Shown one piece after another: positions 1 to 13,101 of a stretch of 64,000 nucleotides of DNA. A model generated the notes under the pieces. The model worked only from the letters and a program-made list of their open reading frames with translations, was not told the origin of the DNA and did no database searches. Origin of the DNA: Glandiceps talaboti (Eukaryota > Hemichordata > Enteropneusta > Spengelidae); NCBI RefSeq assembly GCF_964340395.1, contig NC_135561.1, positions 12,118,961-12,182,960 of the forward strand. The letters run 5' to 3'. The translations under genes were made by a program, and so were the position numbers. Position 1 is the stretch's first letter. Each line of letters opens with the position of its first letter.

Positions 1-180
1 AAGATTAATACATGTTTAAAATGCCTGTTATTGTTTTACGTACAATAACAAACTTTTTGCTTTTAGCAATCTGTTGAGGACGGGCTTGACATATGTTGTT
101 TCACATTCATTTGTAGGTAGGAAGTCATGATAAAATTGTTTTATAAATTAAACATCTAAAATAAATACCATATTCTCATC
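1..180. repeat. Dispersed repeat, copy 1 of 3
   Basis: From about position 27 to the end, this tract matches 49026-49205 and 55700-55925 with many substitutions. Shared words include GTACAATAACAAAC, TATGTTGTTTCACATT and CATGATAAAATTGTT. It has no coding potential. The window edge hides the 5' limit. Confidence 0.6.
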
Positions 181-754
181 CAAATGGGCTCTTTAAAACT
201 ACCTCATTTCTCTCACATAAAATATTTATATTGGAATGTACTTTGTAGTAATGGAACAAAATACTGATTTAAAATTTCATTACCTTTCCGGAAATCTAAC
301 AACCCCAAATCCTGGTCTGGACTGAGTTTCTTAAAATATGCTGTGTTGTAAGAAGAGTGTCTTTCATCAGTTTCACTCTACCGAGCATTGCATTTTTTTC
401 TCAGGGCACTCTTGTTTCCTCCTACTGAATCCCAGATGGTCGCAACTCACTGTACTTCTTGGAAGACATGATTATGAAAACAAAGTATCCAGTGTAATAA
501 AATAAAATTACTTTCATTCAAGTTAAATATGGTTAATGTTGTATAGAATATTCGTTAACAATGTTGGTTTTAGTCATTTCGAAGAGAATCAATGATGAAA
601 GATATATGTAAAGGCAAACATTTGTATATTGCGTTGCCATAATCACGTGCACGTATCTGGTCTTATAACATTATACACTACATCATAGATGATTATATAA
701 TAGCAGCATGTGGTATGAATTTCATTAACCGCTTGAGGTACCTTTTCCTGTGTC

Positions 755-945
<191 letters not shown>

Positions 946-1017
946 TATGTGTTAAATGTCTACGATGGAGTAAACAGTTTTCAATGTATATGTCTGTGTA
1001 GAGCGGTATAAATAACA

Positions 1018-1160
1018 GTATCAAGCAAGATACACAGGAGCCGTTATGCAGTGTTTAACGCAGTTGCGATCATCAGACGAGACGAGTAACGGTATAAATT
1101 CTATAATGATCGCAACTGCGTGGAATACTGTGTATCAACTCCTGAGTATCCTGCTTGATA
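1018..1160. repeat. Foldback hairpin, 55-bp arms
   Basis: The arms 1018-1073 and 1106-1160 are reverse complements at roughly 80% identity. The loop-proximal part CGCAGTTGCGATCAT matches perfectly. The loop is about 32 bp. It may be a small MITE or an inverted duplication. Confidence 0.8.
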
Positions 1161-1399
1161 TTGTCTACATACGCATGGTTAGCTGGTAATAAATCATATG
1201 ATTTATACAAAATAGTTGTAGATAATTTGCAGTAAACTTTCGTCAAAGATTTGAGCATTAGACGAGATAATACCGTACGTGTGTTTATATAGAAATTACC
1301 GTTTGAGGGTCCGATCGCATTATTGTGAGCCCAGTATAACACGCTATAAAATCGCCGCGGTCGATTTCTTTGGTTTCTTATTAACTTTGTTGATAATGT

Positions 1400-1860
1400 T
1401 TACGCAGTGATGCAGATATTTGGGTAATAAAATATTTGTGATTATCCCGGTAGCAGAGTATGAAATTGCAGACACATATATATTTCTTTTTAAAGAGTCG
1501 TTGACGAGTTTGATTTCCCTGGATTAACAAAGAGTTGTGTTGTAATGACATACTGGGACCATAGCACACTCCTTATCGTTATCCCAATAGCACAATATGA
1601 AAATACACAGACAGACGGACGTTTAAAGAGTCATTGGCGACTTTGATCTGTCTTTTCTCTTTAATCATGTCTTCCTTTGATGTAGATACTGATAATTACA
1701 AAAGCTGTAAGGCAATACATTCCAGTGTGTACCTACTTCTCAATTGTGCAATACGATTATTGAGGCAGACTTTTAAAGGAGTCGTCGTGGATTTTGACTT
1801 CCTGAGTCTCTGCAATAGTTGCATGTCTTGATGCAGATATTTGAATCATCACGTAACCTT
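1400..1860. repeat. Diverged tandem repeat, about three units
   Basis: Related stretches begin near 1441, 1578 and 1739. Each has a TTTAAAGAGTC-like core followed by a GA-TTTGA motif, at a spacing of 137-161 bp. GATGCAGATATTTG occurs both at 1409 and at 1831. The copies are strongly diverged. Confidence 0.5.
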
Positions 1861-2983
1861 TTACGGTTATGTATTCCAGGTTGTAGTAATCTGTTGAACC
1901 TAATGGAAGTTTACAGGAGGGTGGTAGAGGGATACACCTTACAAATCATTTATCTGAAAAGGGACGTATCTTAGAATATGGAATTTGGAGAGGGTCGCAT
2001 TTTATCTTGATTCACTGTACTATCTAACTTTGTATTATTTTACGATTTTGGTACACCATCTCTGTCAACTCTGTCATATTTTACTGCTGACACTAACCCC
2101 AGTGCTACAATTGTACAATAATATCAGTTTGTTGATTGTACTGTCTACATTGGCTTTATCTATTCCCAACTTAGAATAATGCCGTTAACGATCACCGACT
2201 CTAAATAAAAAATGAAAACATAATTATTTCATCTCAGAATTTTAAAATGATGAAGACATGCCTTTTGTGTGATGTAAATAACTTTCGAATGCGTCATCTT
2301 TTCAATACAGTAGTAATTTATATCTTCCTGCCATCAGTTATATGAATATTATGTACTTCGCATGACATTAAATTTTACATTTTGATCACCACTTACAAAA
2401 ATATTAATCAACTGGGGTGCTTAAAGCACTGGCTTTGTTGAGACCACAATTCCACAATAGATATTAGCATGAACTGTCAATCAAACTGTTCTGACCATCA
2501 CTGCCCTGTATAGATTTACATTTGAAGTGTGTTGCTACAGCCGTCACCTGCTATCACATAAATAAACGACTTCGTGATAATGGTATTTGTCGTGTTTGCG
2601 ATAATCTGATTTCAAGAAATGTCACTAGCACATTGTCCTTAGGGGTAGAAGCTAGAAGACAATATTATTTGTGGCAATTTGATTGCGAGATAAAAATGAA
2701 CTTTTTTGCAAAGATCAGTTAAAAAACAGGAAACATCTTAAATTTTCAGTAAAAACTCTAGGAAAATTCGATTGTGCTCTTTCCATCTTTTGACCATGGC
2801 CAGTGGTGCTACTTTTTGGAGCAAAGTATCATTGGGGAAAATTCAATACTGCGGCCATGCTGAATCCTCTTGGCAACTTTACATTTTGCTTTGTACGCAG
2901 TTTCCCTCAATGTTCTGCAGACTTGTCATGTTACAGTTATTACAATTATTGTATAAGGGTATTTTAAGCGGTGCTCATCAATA
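1861..2983. other. No recognised feature
   Basis: AT-rich DNA with only short, unconvincing reading frames. No splice-bounded exon or repeat partner was noticed. Confidence 0.5.
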
Positions 2984-3600
2984 AGGCCTAACAAAAAATA
3001 ATTGTTTGGTTCCGGTTACCAGACTCCATCCAGTTTTTCACTGCCGACCCTACACATCTCTATGATGACTGCAATGTCGTTGTTTACATCCCAGCTTTAA
3101 CTTTATCATCCAATCAGTTTGCGCGTTTGCTTTTTAGTAATGGCATAATATTGACTTCTAATGAAATAAAAACTGCGTTCACTGTGGCGATGATTTTGAT
3201 ATCTTTTACCAAATTTAGGAATTCATGTTATCGATCACGTGACGACAGTGCTTTCGTCTTCTTCACACTTTTGCCTTTGCGTGGTTGAATTGTTGACGAT
3301 TTCCGTATGACGCGCGTAAACAAATGATTAAAAAAATTGTTACAATGCACACAACGATGATATTTTCTACGGTTTACAAAAAAACGACTTTCTAAATGCT
3401 GCTGTATTTCTGGTTGTCTGTGAGGTTTGTTTACGAAGCGACTTGCAGTGACAAGTGATACAACAAAAATGACCCTTATCTGCAGGGCTCTCGACCAATC
3501 AAAATGCTCCATTACTGACAGGTGACGTATACGGATGCCTATGAGCGGCCCTTTAAACATGACATAATACACTATCTTGTAAATATGTTTGTAACATTCT
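2984..3600. repeat. Dispersed repeat related to 19310-19860
   Basis: The first 75 bases match the left end of the TIR element at 32371 (AGGCCTAA...CGGTTAC, then TTTTTCACTGCCGA). The rest matches 19310-19860, sharing GATGACTGCAATG, TTGTTTACATCCCAGC, TTGACGATTTCC and ACAACGATG. A 127-codon minus-strand frame at 3228-3611 lies inside the repeat and is not preserved in the other copy, so it is not called as a gene. Confidence 0.7.
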
Positions 3601-3693
3601 AAAGCGCACATAATGCTCTATTCTTTATTAAGTCAGTATTTTTAGTACCAATGCATCACATGGCTGAAAACAATGTAAGACAGTCATATTTTG

Positions 3694-3900
3694 AGTGAAA
3701 GTCTTTCCAACCAAATTCATGTTCATAAGACAAGACAGGCCAGTAAAGGTAACATATACATCCGTACAGTTAAAACTGAATATGGGAAACGGGCATTTCA
3801 CTACAATGGGGCTGTTCTATGGATCAATGTACCCCTATCCATAGGATCAGCTCCGAACTCATCGATATTCATCACGACACCTTAAAATGTAGTCTGGTAA
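3694..3900 (+). pseudogene. LINE reverse-transcriptase ORF, C-terminal remnant
   Basis: The frame reads HKTRQASKGN, then VKTEYGKRAFHYNGAVLW, matching the typical C-terminal pattern of CR1/RTE/Jockey-type non-LTR retrotransposons: R-x5-G, then KTE-GKRAF-Y-GA-LWN-LP. The following piece (DIHHDTLKCSLV, resembling FKHHLK-L) is in another frame, so a frameshift has occurred. There is no upstream polymerase domain here; it is a 5'-truncated relic. Confidence 0.7.
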
Positions 3901-4510
3901 TGTAATTGGATATCTTTTAAAGTGCATTGTGCATATGATCTGTACCTTTTGTTCTGGTTTGTCCCTTCTCGTTTGTTTTTTTCTGTGTACGTAATCCTGC
4001 CACAGGTTCCATTGGGAGAACAGTGCTAATGTACTGAAATGGTGTCTGTATATCAATGATTAATTGTAATAAAAAGGTTATGACAAGCTAAGGAATGGTC
4101 ATGTTACATACCCCTTGGAAGGATTATATCTTTTCTGCGGAGCTGCTCCCCTAGTATATGGTTACACAGATCAACCCGACTTATTAGAACATAATCCAAG
4201 AAAACATCTTGACTTTAAAACAAATCACATTACAATAAAACGAATGTCATGAACACAAGTCATTAATTCATAATAACTTCTGGAAAATATACCATATACC
4301 AAACGTTTGTGCAACAGCGGATCCTAAGGGAGTGTACAGTGACATAGTTGACATTCGGTTGCTGAATCAATGCATTAGCACATTGATCAACTTATGGTCT
4401 GGTTTGGTCAACTGAAACATTATGTTTTACAAGAAAGGTACATTTAAAGTCTTGAGAGCAAAATTATTCATTACTATGGAAATGTTTGTTTGTGCGAAGT
4501 TACCTTTTAG

Positions 4511-4514
<4 letters not shown>

Positions 4515-4592
<78 letters not shown>
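4515..4592. repeat. (AG)39 microsatellite
   Basis: Pure AG dinucleotide run with no interruption. Confidence 0.98.
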
Positions 4593-4596
<4 letters not shown>

Positions 4597-4599
4597 TAC

Positions 4600-5629
4600 T
4601 GTAAGTTACACACTTTTATACAACTCTAGTTGTCAATCAGATTTGCATTTAATACAAATAAACTCGTTTGTATATCATGATATTAAACTAGAGTCAATGA
4701 TACAGATGAAGTCTGTATACTTGATGCAAAAAATGTACCATAGGTCCAAGTTCATATAACGTAATAAAATAAACCAAGTTTGAATATAACCTGTGCCACA
4801 TCATTAAAATGAGGTTTATCTGCAACATATGATACTATAATATTGTGTGATAGTCCACACTATTTTCTTTCTTTTTTTCAAAATTGTCACACATACTTGC
4901 AAAGTGTATGTCTGAACGTTCCTGATATCATTCAAATATTGTATATATTTAATTTGTATCCTATGGCATTATTTTACCGCATTGTGTTAAATCAATGTCG
5001 TACGAGATTTCCATTTCGTTGAAATATTTTTTTTTATAATATTCCGAGAATATAGCATGTACAGGTAATCAGTAACCTTAGTGATGTCACCCGTTGATCT
5101 CTTCGAGTTAAGGTGCATACATTATTGAGTCAGACCATGGCTAAGTTACCATTTAATGTTACCGTTTGATTTCATTTGCACTAAACTATTTGGACAAAAT
5201 AAATTATCTGTGATACCGAGAAAATGTTACAAAAGTGTCATTTCAGAAGTATAATATTTGAGGTGATTGCAACTGATCAGACTGATGTACAGGATTAAAA
5301 GGAGTGTTGCACAATTCAACATGTGTAGCGTAGTTGGAATAGAACAGTACAACTATAAATGGGTAATGGACACAGGGGACATATCAAGTATTTTTCATTT
5401 TAATTTTTAAGCTAATTAATTTCGTTTGATCACAAGTGTATTGTTACTCCTTTAATTGTAGAATTTAGTTTTCCAATCATCATTTCATGAGCAAATTGCG
5501 ACACGATGTTCTGTCAACCATGAATAGTGGGTTATTACACTAGAATAAACTGTACACCTAGACCTTCGGGTTATCGTTAATACATTATGAACATTGCTGT
5601 CAAAGCCACGTTTCGTGAACTTTTGTTTT
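4600..5629. other. No recognised feature
   Basis: AT-rich sequence without supported exons or repeats with a visible partner. Confidence 0.5.
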
Positions 5630-5827
5630 ATACATACATACATACATACATACATACATACATACATACATACATACATACATACATACATACATACATA
5701 CATACATACATACGTACCCACGCACATACATACATACATACATACATACATACATACATACATACATGCATACATACATGTAAATTTTCGCTTTGTAATG
5801 TTACATTTATCCTATCGAAACTGTGTA

Positions 5828-5884
<57 letters not shown>
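5630..5884. repeat. (CATA)n and (TA)n microsatellites
   Basis: CATA units from 5630 to about 5777, broken by CGTACCCACGCACATA near 5713. After 50 bp of other sequence follows an uninterrupted TA run at 5831-5884. Confidence 0.97.
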
Positions 5885-5887
<3 letters not shown>

Positions 5888-6051
5888 TGTTCATTCTGAT
5901 ATGCTGAATTATTTCCTCCCACTTATTACTGATTGTACACGACACAGGTGTTTTGTCTGGCTAGAAGCATTCATGAAAGAAGTCATAGACCATTGTTGAT
6001 CAGCGGTTAGCAAATTGTAAGCGCGTGACTGGGTGTGATCTGTAGGAGAAC

Positions 6052-6384
6052 CCCGGCGGTGGCAGTCCTGGATGAGTGGGTACGGTGCCCTTTTCCCGGA
6101 ATATTTCAAGGAAAAACACCCCCTTTTTAGTGAATCTGGGAGAAAATCACTGCACCCCCCCCCCTATTTACGAAATTCGGGAGGTTTTACCTTCAAGGAC
6201 ACCTAATCCATACACTGCACGTACAATGTGGGCATTCTATCCCTGTTCTTAGAGGGTGATCTGAAAATTAAAAGTATCCATTTTTTACGATTCCACGGAC
6301 CTAGATGGCCAATTCACGAAAAACATCCCCTTTTCCGTGAAACAAGCATGCGTACCCGCCTCGTTTGGGACTGCCACCACCGGG
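6052..6384. mobile_element. GC-richer MITE-like element with 33-bp TIRs
   Basis: The ends 6052-6084 and 6351-6384 are inverted repeats beginning CCCGG(C/T)GGTGGCAGTCC and ending GGGTACG. The interior is richer in C and G than its surroundings and has ACACCCCCTTTTT and ACATCCCCTTTT in similar contexts near both ends, plus a C10 run at 6155. No transposase frame is present, so it would be non-autonomous. I could not settle a target-site duplication or assign a superfamily. Confidence 0.75.
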
Positions 6385-6389
6385 AGGTA

Positions 6390-7175
6390 CAAGAGTACAC
6401 ACCATGAATTCCAAGGTTGATCCCAAACATATCACATGGTTACTGGAATCTTCGGGGAAATGAATAAGATCAGTTTGTCGTCCCCTCCAATAAAGTCAAA
6501 TATTATAATATAAATAAATTACTAATTAGTGTGCAGCATGGCAAACAAACATATTGAGTGTTCAGTTCATAATAAACGTGTCAAATCGATAGCGTGTCCA
6601 CAGTTTATTCAGTGTTGATGACTTGAACGTTTGAACCTTGGAACCATCGGTGAACTAATTAATAGGAATAACACGATATATTATTTATTTATTTGACTAT
6701 ACGATAACATGTACATAGAAAGAGACGCCTGTGACTATATGAATTCACTATGTGAATATCGATTTTCACAAATCTTTAAATGATTCATTGACTCGACGTG
6801 ACAATTACAGTCATCACCAAGCAAGCTAAGCGTGCTCTTTGTCCAAAAATAATTTTCCGAAATATGATATACGTATTAACTTATTTATGATCAATTATGC
6901 TTTCCTTTGCAATGCTTCGGTCAACGTTTATGTAGGCGTTGTACAACTCACGACACAAACTGCCGAAGCGAACCTTCTTAGCACTAACCTACGTCGCATA
7001 AATATGCCCGTTTTCATTAGTTTGATTCCGGACAACATCTCTGCGATGTACATTACGGTTATCAAAATTATTATGCAAGTTTAATTATCACAGAAACTTA
7101 ATGGATCAAGCACGGTTTAAATACGAATGAGATAAAGGCATTTTCTACACAGGCAGAAATTGGTACCATTTATGA
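6390..7175. other. No recognised feature
   Basis: No exon, RNA gene or repeat partner seen. Confidence 0.5.
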
Positions 7176-7179
7176 AATA

Positions 7180-7345
7180 ACATTAATATTAATATTAATA
7201 CTATTGTTATTTATGTAGCACTTTCCCACTCGCAGCTCAAAGTGCTTTACAATTATAACCCCTGACAAGGATATATACGGGCACTATGCCCTTTCTACTT
7301 CCTCAACTCCCTGGGTAGCATACAATCCATTGCAGCCTTTGTTTG
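7180..7345 (-). mobile_element. SINE/LINE 3' tail with stem and (ATT)-type tail
   Basis: Read on the minus strand it ends TAAAGCACTTTGAGCTGCG, then GGGAAAGTGCTACATAAAT, then ATTAATATT repeats. This is the common metazoan retroposon 3' end, with AAAGCRCTTTGAG and AAAGYGCTAYATAAAT forming a stem before a short tandem tail. Only the 3' portion is clear. Confidence 0.6.
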
Positions 7346-10300
7346 TATGAGCACATAGGATTAAAGTATTCACATTGCAACATCTATCCTACCAGGTCTC
7401 CAATTATTATACAACTGAGTTGACTGGGTTGATTTTTGTATATTTCAAAGTTAACAATACACATAACTACAGTATACACAAGAAATACATTATTCAGTCT
7501 CGGGGTGGGGTGAATGCTTATGGAAAAACGCACATTTACTTGTATATATACTAAATTGCAAAATCTATCTATAACTTTAGAGATTGAATGCAGCACGACT
7601 GGATGAAAATAATAAGGACTAAATATTACATAATAGCGGCTCAGACTAGGGCATTACAGGTAATCTCTCTCTGACAAAATAGACTTATAAAACACGCCTC
7701 ATGATATCACATATATACTTTCCCTAATATCTTTAATTTGATATACTTCTTAGCTGGTAGATTTGGAGGCATAACATCTGTTCCTATCTCCGATGTCTTC
7801 CAACAGGAAAACCTATCCTAAGAGCTCCTTCACTATCAAATCCGATAGTTATGATAATTGTATACCGCAACATCTGGTCTACACCTGGATGCAGATATGC
7901 ATCTATGGACTGATTCCAGAATTACCGTTTCAATCTATTTTTCAATTGTTAAATCTCTACGGAATATTTGCATGGTTGCGGTCAAACACCTTTATGTCCA
8001 ACACTTTGTCCTGAACAAAGGACCCCTATTTTTGTACTGTTGAAATACAATTAAAAATTTTAGTCTTGACACATTTACCACTACAATGGTGCAAGTTAAT
8101 TATTGATAGTACGGATACGATTGGACGGATCATTGCGACATTTTAATTTGCCTTTCGTGCATTGCCATAACAAAGTACAGTCACTACCCCATGACTTTTG
8201 CTCTTCAATTCAATCAAAGTAGTTGCTAGATCGCATTTCTGAGTGATTACACAATATAGTGTATGTTTAAATTTGTAGTTGCCATATTCGTCCATATTAA
8301 AACGCTATGCATTTTACACTGTCCACTTAAAGGTAAATTGGATTTTGCAAAGTTATCGATTTCCCTTCAGTAAGTATTATAAGGGGGTTCACTTTATTTA
8401 TCGTTTCTCTAATGTTGTAATTAAGCTGCATTATATTGTGCACTCAGACTCTGATTAGGTGCAGAATACTATAATAGTTTGTCTAATTAGTCGAACAGAA
8501 ATGTAATGAAAACTTATCGACCACACTTTTTTCAGCCTTAATAAATGAGCAACATTAGTTCAACCTTCTGCTAAGTTACACCATTCAATAAGATTAACCA
8601 ATTTTGTATAAGTGTGAACTTTGAAAGACAAAGCCTATAATATGAATAATACATTTGTGATCAGCTCTTAAGTGATTAGAAGCATGCGTACAAGTAAATA
8701 TAGTCTAAAATAGGCAAACAATGGTTATATACCATCAGCATATCTCTAGACTGTACCTGCTATCGCAAAATGTGGATGTAAGCAGACTCCTCGTCATTCA
8801 ACTGCTAGATATTCTCGTGATAAGTAAATTATTCTTTTTAAAATGCATACATCCTGATAACCATGTCTTATATGATCCACTTCAATTAGATTTGAAAGTA
8901 ATGATACGTGATGAATGATATGCAAGAATAATCTCAACGCACGACCGTATACAACACACGGTACTAAGGTAGACCGAATCTGTTAAACAGCATTTTAGAA
9001 ATGTAGTTTTATACAGTTATTTCAATATTTCATGAATGTGCATTGCATAAACCGTTTCAAGTATGTTATTATCATCATAACCACCATCAAATAATTCAAT
9101 TTTTTATTACTCTGTTATAAAACTTTGGATGAAGATTACTACTATAAAGCTACCAAATATAGATGTCCACCAAGCATTTTTGAAATCTACAGAAACAATA
9201 GTTTAAAGTAATGTTTCATTTGATATCTCATTTTGCTACCAATCGGCTAAAAATCAAGGTCTGGCTCATAGACTGTTTAAACCGCAAATATTTTTTATAG
9301 AGTGGATAATACCACTTCAATGTTCAAAAATGTGTACATTTTGATGTGTACACACCTGTACACATGTCTGTGTGCCACCAGACATGTTTCATGCCTATGA
9401 CTAATGCAGTTCTGAAATCTTACCAAAGCTACAGATCCTGTAACAGAACGTATCTATTACTTTACATATATGTTACAGTCATTTCCTGTGATCTATGGTT
9501 GATGTCTAGCTGAGTAGACCGAAGCATAGTTTAATAATAGAATAGAAGCACATTTGCAAGTAAGACAGGTAGGTTATTGCTGACATGTATCAGATAGAGA
9601 CATTCTGATATCCGTGGAATCTTTGCCAACAATGCTCTGTCAGAATATTGTTTGCCAAATGCCTGCATTTTGGTTAATAAGAAGGCAAGTATTAATAAAG
9701 CTTGAATACTGCACATACATGCACGTGGAATGGTGGTGTTTGTTTGAAACATTATATCATATGTAAACAGGACGAGTTAGTCATTCAGTGCAATCAACAA
9801 ATCTTTAATTAGTATGACTTCACTGGAGTATTAATGACTTATAAATGAAAGCATCAATTACGTGTTATTAATTAACAATGAAAATTGCAGTATGAAATGA
9901 TAATGACGGAATTTACTAAACCACATGTTAAAACTGAAAAAAAGGATAAAACATCCAAATAATGAATTAATTACAACCTATCCCACTGTTGCAGTGAGTG
10001 ACAACGTCTTATTAAATATCTATTTATAACAGTGACATGGCATGAAAATAACATAACAAGAAAAGTTAACCAATAAAATCTCATTGTCTTAATTCAAAAC
10101 CGTCAATTTTTCCGACAGATAATACATAATCAAAATGGAAAATGAGAAACATTTTCCCAGTTATGATCAAAGCGTTGAAATAAATACAACAAAATAAAAC
10201 TAACAGAAAATGGCAAAACATGATTATCGAAACCACTGCCTTAAGATACGATTGTAAAGGTGTTCGACATGAATGCGTATTTGAAATATTATATAATGTG

Positions 10301-11450
10301 ATCCTAAAGCTGTAATTCTTTGATCTAGAAAAGTGCATATGAAACATTCATTCAAAGTATTTCCCAAGGGAATGTTGTGTACGGTAATAAGAGTGACTTA
10401 TCCGACTTTATCTCAACATTGAATTACACATGTACATACTTAAATTTTCAGTCGAATTTAATACGCTATTTCTTGTGATGTACAAAGACCAAAACATACA
10501 CTATCATAGCTAAAATGATGTAGGCTTGGCGTTTCACTCATGACGTAACATGACATTTAATACACACCCTCAAACAACTTCTATTGCAAAAGAAGCTATT
10601 ACATAGGTGTCGTGCACAGTGGGGATGCAAACGTAGTAAGGTTTGAAATGTTGGTTATCAGTTAGAAAATAAACAATTAGAAGCGTTTTTACTGCACTGT
10701 GAAAGAATAGCAATGTTTATCAGTGTTCAATGTGATTAGGCACAGGATGATGCTGTGTTTATTGTTAATCTGTTATTATAAGTTCACAGTTGTCTATCTT
10801 TGTGTCAAATACGTAATGTCCCATGGGTGAAACACCAATCCTACACCACCTTAACTATATTGATATTTTACTGAAACAGTAATAGTCTTAATCATAAAAT
10901 CGAAGGCTTAAAGTTAGACTAAATCACTATCATATCCTCTCTATGGAAACCCACTTTCCGTACGTGGAAACACGTGCATGTCGTGTTCAACCCTCTTCTT
11001 TTCTGTGATTTGCCTCTGGATGGCCTCCTGGTCTCGTAGTTTTTACCTGCAATAATTGCAGTGCTTCATAGCTGACGTTGAAGGATTGAAATCTATGTTT
11101 GATATCTCTTTGGCACGATGGCTGGTTTTAATTCTAAAGGCACAAAGGTTATTGAGTTGTGTTGGCTGTTATGAATGAATGTTTATTCTTAATAAACCAC
11201 GTTCCTCAACATTAAAGGTGTGTGCAATTAAATATGATAATCCCCACATTTCGATCCCATTAAATATTTTTTTTTACTTCCTGTTCAGATAGTCCCTGTC
11301 ACAATATGACAGTGTACTCTCAGTTACAAATACAAAATCACGGATATGACAAAAATGTGAAAATAACATTTCGCATTAATTTGTTCCCACAACGTTTTCC
11401 TCAACTGTGAAAAGCTAAAGGTGGTAGTCCATATAAATAATTGAACACAC
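7346..11450. other. Intergenic, nothing recognised
   Basis: About 4 kb of AT-rich DNA downstream of the receptor gene. Short frames (for example at 7793, 8721, 9531 and 10081) lack family signatures and splice context. Confidence 0.45.
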
Positions 11451-11479
11451 TTTGGATAATGGCGACCTAAAATATAGGC

Positions 11480-11731
11480 ATGTCGATCTCATTGCTTTCC
11501 ACAGAGGCCAAAAAGCTCATTAAAACCAAAGAAATTTCACCGGCACAAATCCTATGGAAAAATATGCTACAAACAATACTCGTTACTACCCAGATACCAA
11601 ACTGTAATAATACAGTCATCTTCAAAAACACATTCTTATCACTAAAAATAACAGACTGGAACAATCTTAAAGATGGCATAGTTAAAGTTTGAACTGCTGA
11701 TACCTTCGAGGCATCCATCGAGCACGACTAA
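11480..11731 (+). pseudogene. LINE ORF2 C-terminal remnant
   Basis: The frame gives FKNTFLSLKITDWNNLKDG, then a stop, then TADTFEASIEHD. This fits the C-terminal pattern Y-x-FFPR-x2-DWN-LP-x9-TLD-F of non-LTR retrotransposon polymerases. The stop between the two parts shows it is dead. The upstream part of the frame is too diverged to place. Confidence 0.6.
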
Positions 11732-11739
11732 GTGCCTTC

Positions 11740-12330
11740 TCTTCTACTCTTTCCGTTGATCATATACCAGTTATCTGGTCATTCGACGTATCTATACATA
11801 AAAGGTTTCCGTCTTCTATGGTTAAGGGAATGATTTGCATGAACAACATTTTGGTTCATGCTGAGAAATCAGGAGTCAAAATTAGTAAATCCCCAACTGT
11901 CAAAATGATGGTTATGCTGGAAAAGTAGAGTCCTGATATGATATGACAGAGTTATCATATTTGGACAATATATAACTACGGACAATAAACATTAACTTAT
12001 TATTGCCGATTTCTGTGATTAGTTTACAGACGAATGGTTTTGAGGTCTATGATGGTGGCTGTGTTTGAATTGAATATTTCATCTAATCTGTTCGCTCTTC
12101 TAAGCATAGAAGAATGAAAACACGGAAGTCGATACGCTTAGATTTGCGGCTAGGATAATGCTTCAAACACGTAAACGTTGCTTGCAAATGTTGCTAGGAC
12201 CTGATTTGGAGTAAAAGCGAAATATACGTAGTAAACATTGCACTTTGATAAAACATCAAAAGGGGTATATTGCCTTTTGTGAAATATATATCTTCGAACA
12301 CTACACGTCACGTCATTACATTGCAATGCA
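11740..12330. other. No recognised feature beyond the GPCR 3' UTR
   Basis: Sequence downstream of the likely receptor poly(A) signal; nothing supported. Confidence 0.45.
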
Positions 12331-12333
12331 ACC

Positions 12334-12339
12334 TTTATT
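12334..12339 (-). promoter_or_regulatory. Possible poly(A) signal of the GPCR gene
   Basis: This is the first AATAAA on the minus strand after the stop codon; no ATTAAA lies between. It would give a 3' UTR of about 610 bases. AATAAA is common by chance in AT-rich DNA, so the call is weak. Confidence 0.25.
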
Positions 12340-12948
12340 CAAAAATTTCACTTCAAATAACATACCGTGGAAATAAACTACTTTTTACCTGAAAAAAAAT
12401 GGAATTTCTCTCGCTCAGTTTAACATTAAATGTTACAATACAACATAACATAAAGATGGTAACATTTTAAAGAGTTTAACACAAATAACATATTATTTAT
12501 CAACAGGTTGATATCACCATTTACATGAATAATTTTAAATAAGTTTAAGTATAAATAACATGAATAAGTTTAAATATTCACCGAAATTTCCTTCAATAAG
12601 TGTCCAAGTAGTTGAACTAAACATAACAAATGAAATACAACATAATACTGTTCAATACTTAAAATTGTTGTACTACATATATAACCATACGAAAAGTTAA
12701 TAGTTTAAAATCCAATTTTAAATCTAATGGGTAATCTAGAAGCCAAGGAATTGAAGCCAGCCGAGTACAAAGCAGTAATGAAACTTTCCAATCTACACAC
12801 ACCCTTTGCCATGGTGATATGAATACATGAATATATCAAATATGATAAATTAGCATAATCTAGTCTTGCGTTATCCTCTCACATACATCATTAAGGCATT
12901 AGATCCACACCACTGGTTCTTTTTTTTTGAAAGTATATGATCAAGTAT

Positions 12949-13101
12949 TCAAAATGTACGTAAGGCGATCGAGTTTGAATATTTTCCTCGGTGTTTCGAT
13001 GTTGAGAGGTGTGAGATGTTGGTAGATGCGTCGGAATATGGGTAATCATCTTCCATTCCAACGCAATGTTTGGCACGGTAAATTAACATTTTGATGTTTT
13101 T
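12949..13101 (-). CDS. GPCR exon 4: helix 8 and C-terminal tail
   Basis: Encodes residues 336-385 and the TGA at 12949-12951. The acceptor TTCTTTTCTTGCAG|AAA keeps phase 0 with exon 3. The first residues, KNIKMLIYRAKHC, continue ENFR as an amphipathic helix 8 ending in a cysteine. After that come an acidic stretch (MEDDYPY) and a Ser/Thr-rich tail typical of kinase and arrestin sites. No homologue was compared for the tail; the assignment rests on frame, splice signal and fit to helix 8. Confidence 0.85.
   Translation of the reverse strand, partial: KNIKMLIYRAKHCVGMEDDYPYSDASTNISHLSTSKHRGKYSNSIALRTF

Noticed and set aside
3228-3611. 127-codon minus-strand frame
   Set aside because: It lies inside a dispersed repeat. 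The related copy at 19.3-19.9 kb does not keep the frame, and no family motif is visible.
12891-13076. 61-codon minus-strand frame overlapping exon 4
   Set aside because: The other frame (KNIKMLIYRAKHC) joins exon 3 in phase and continues helix 8; this one does not.
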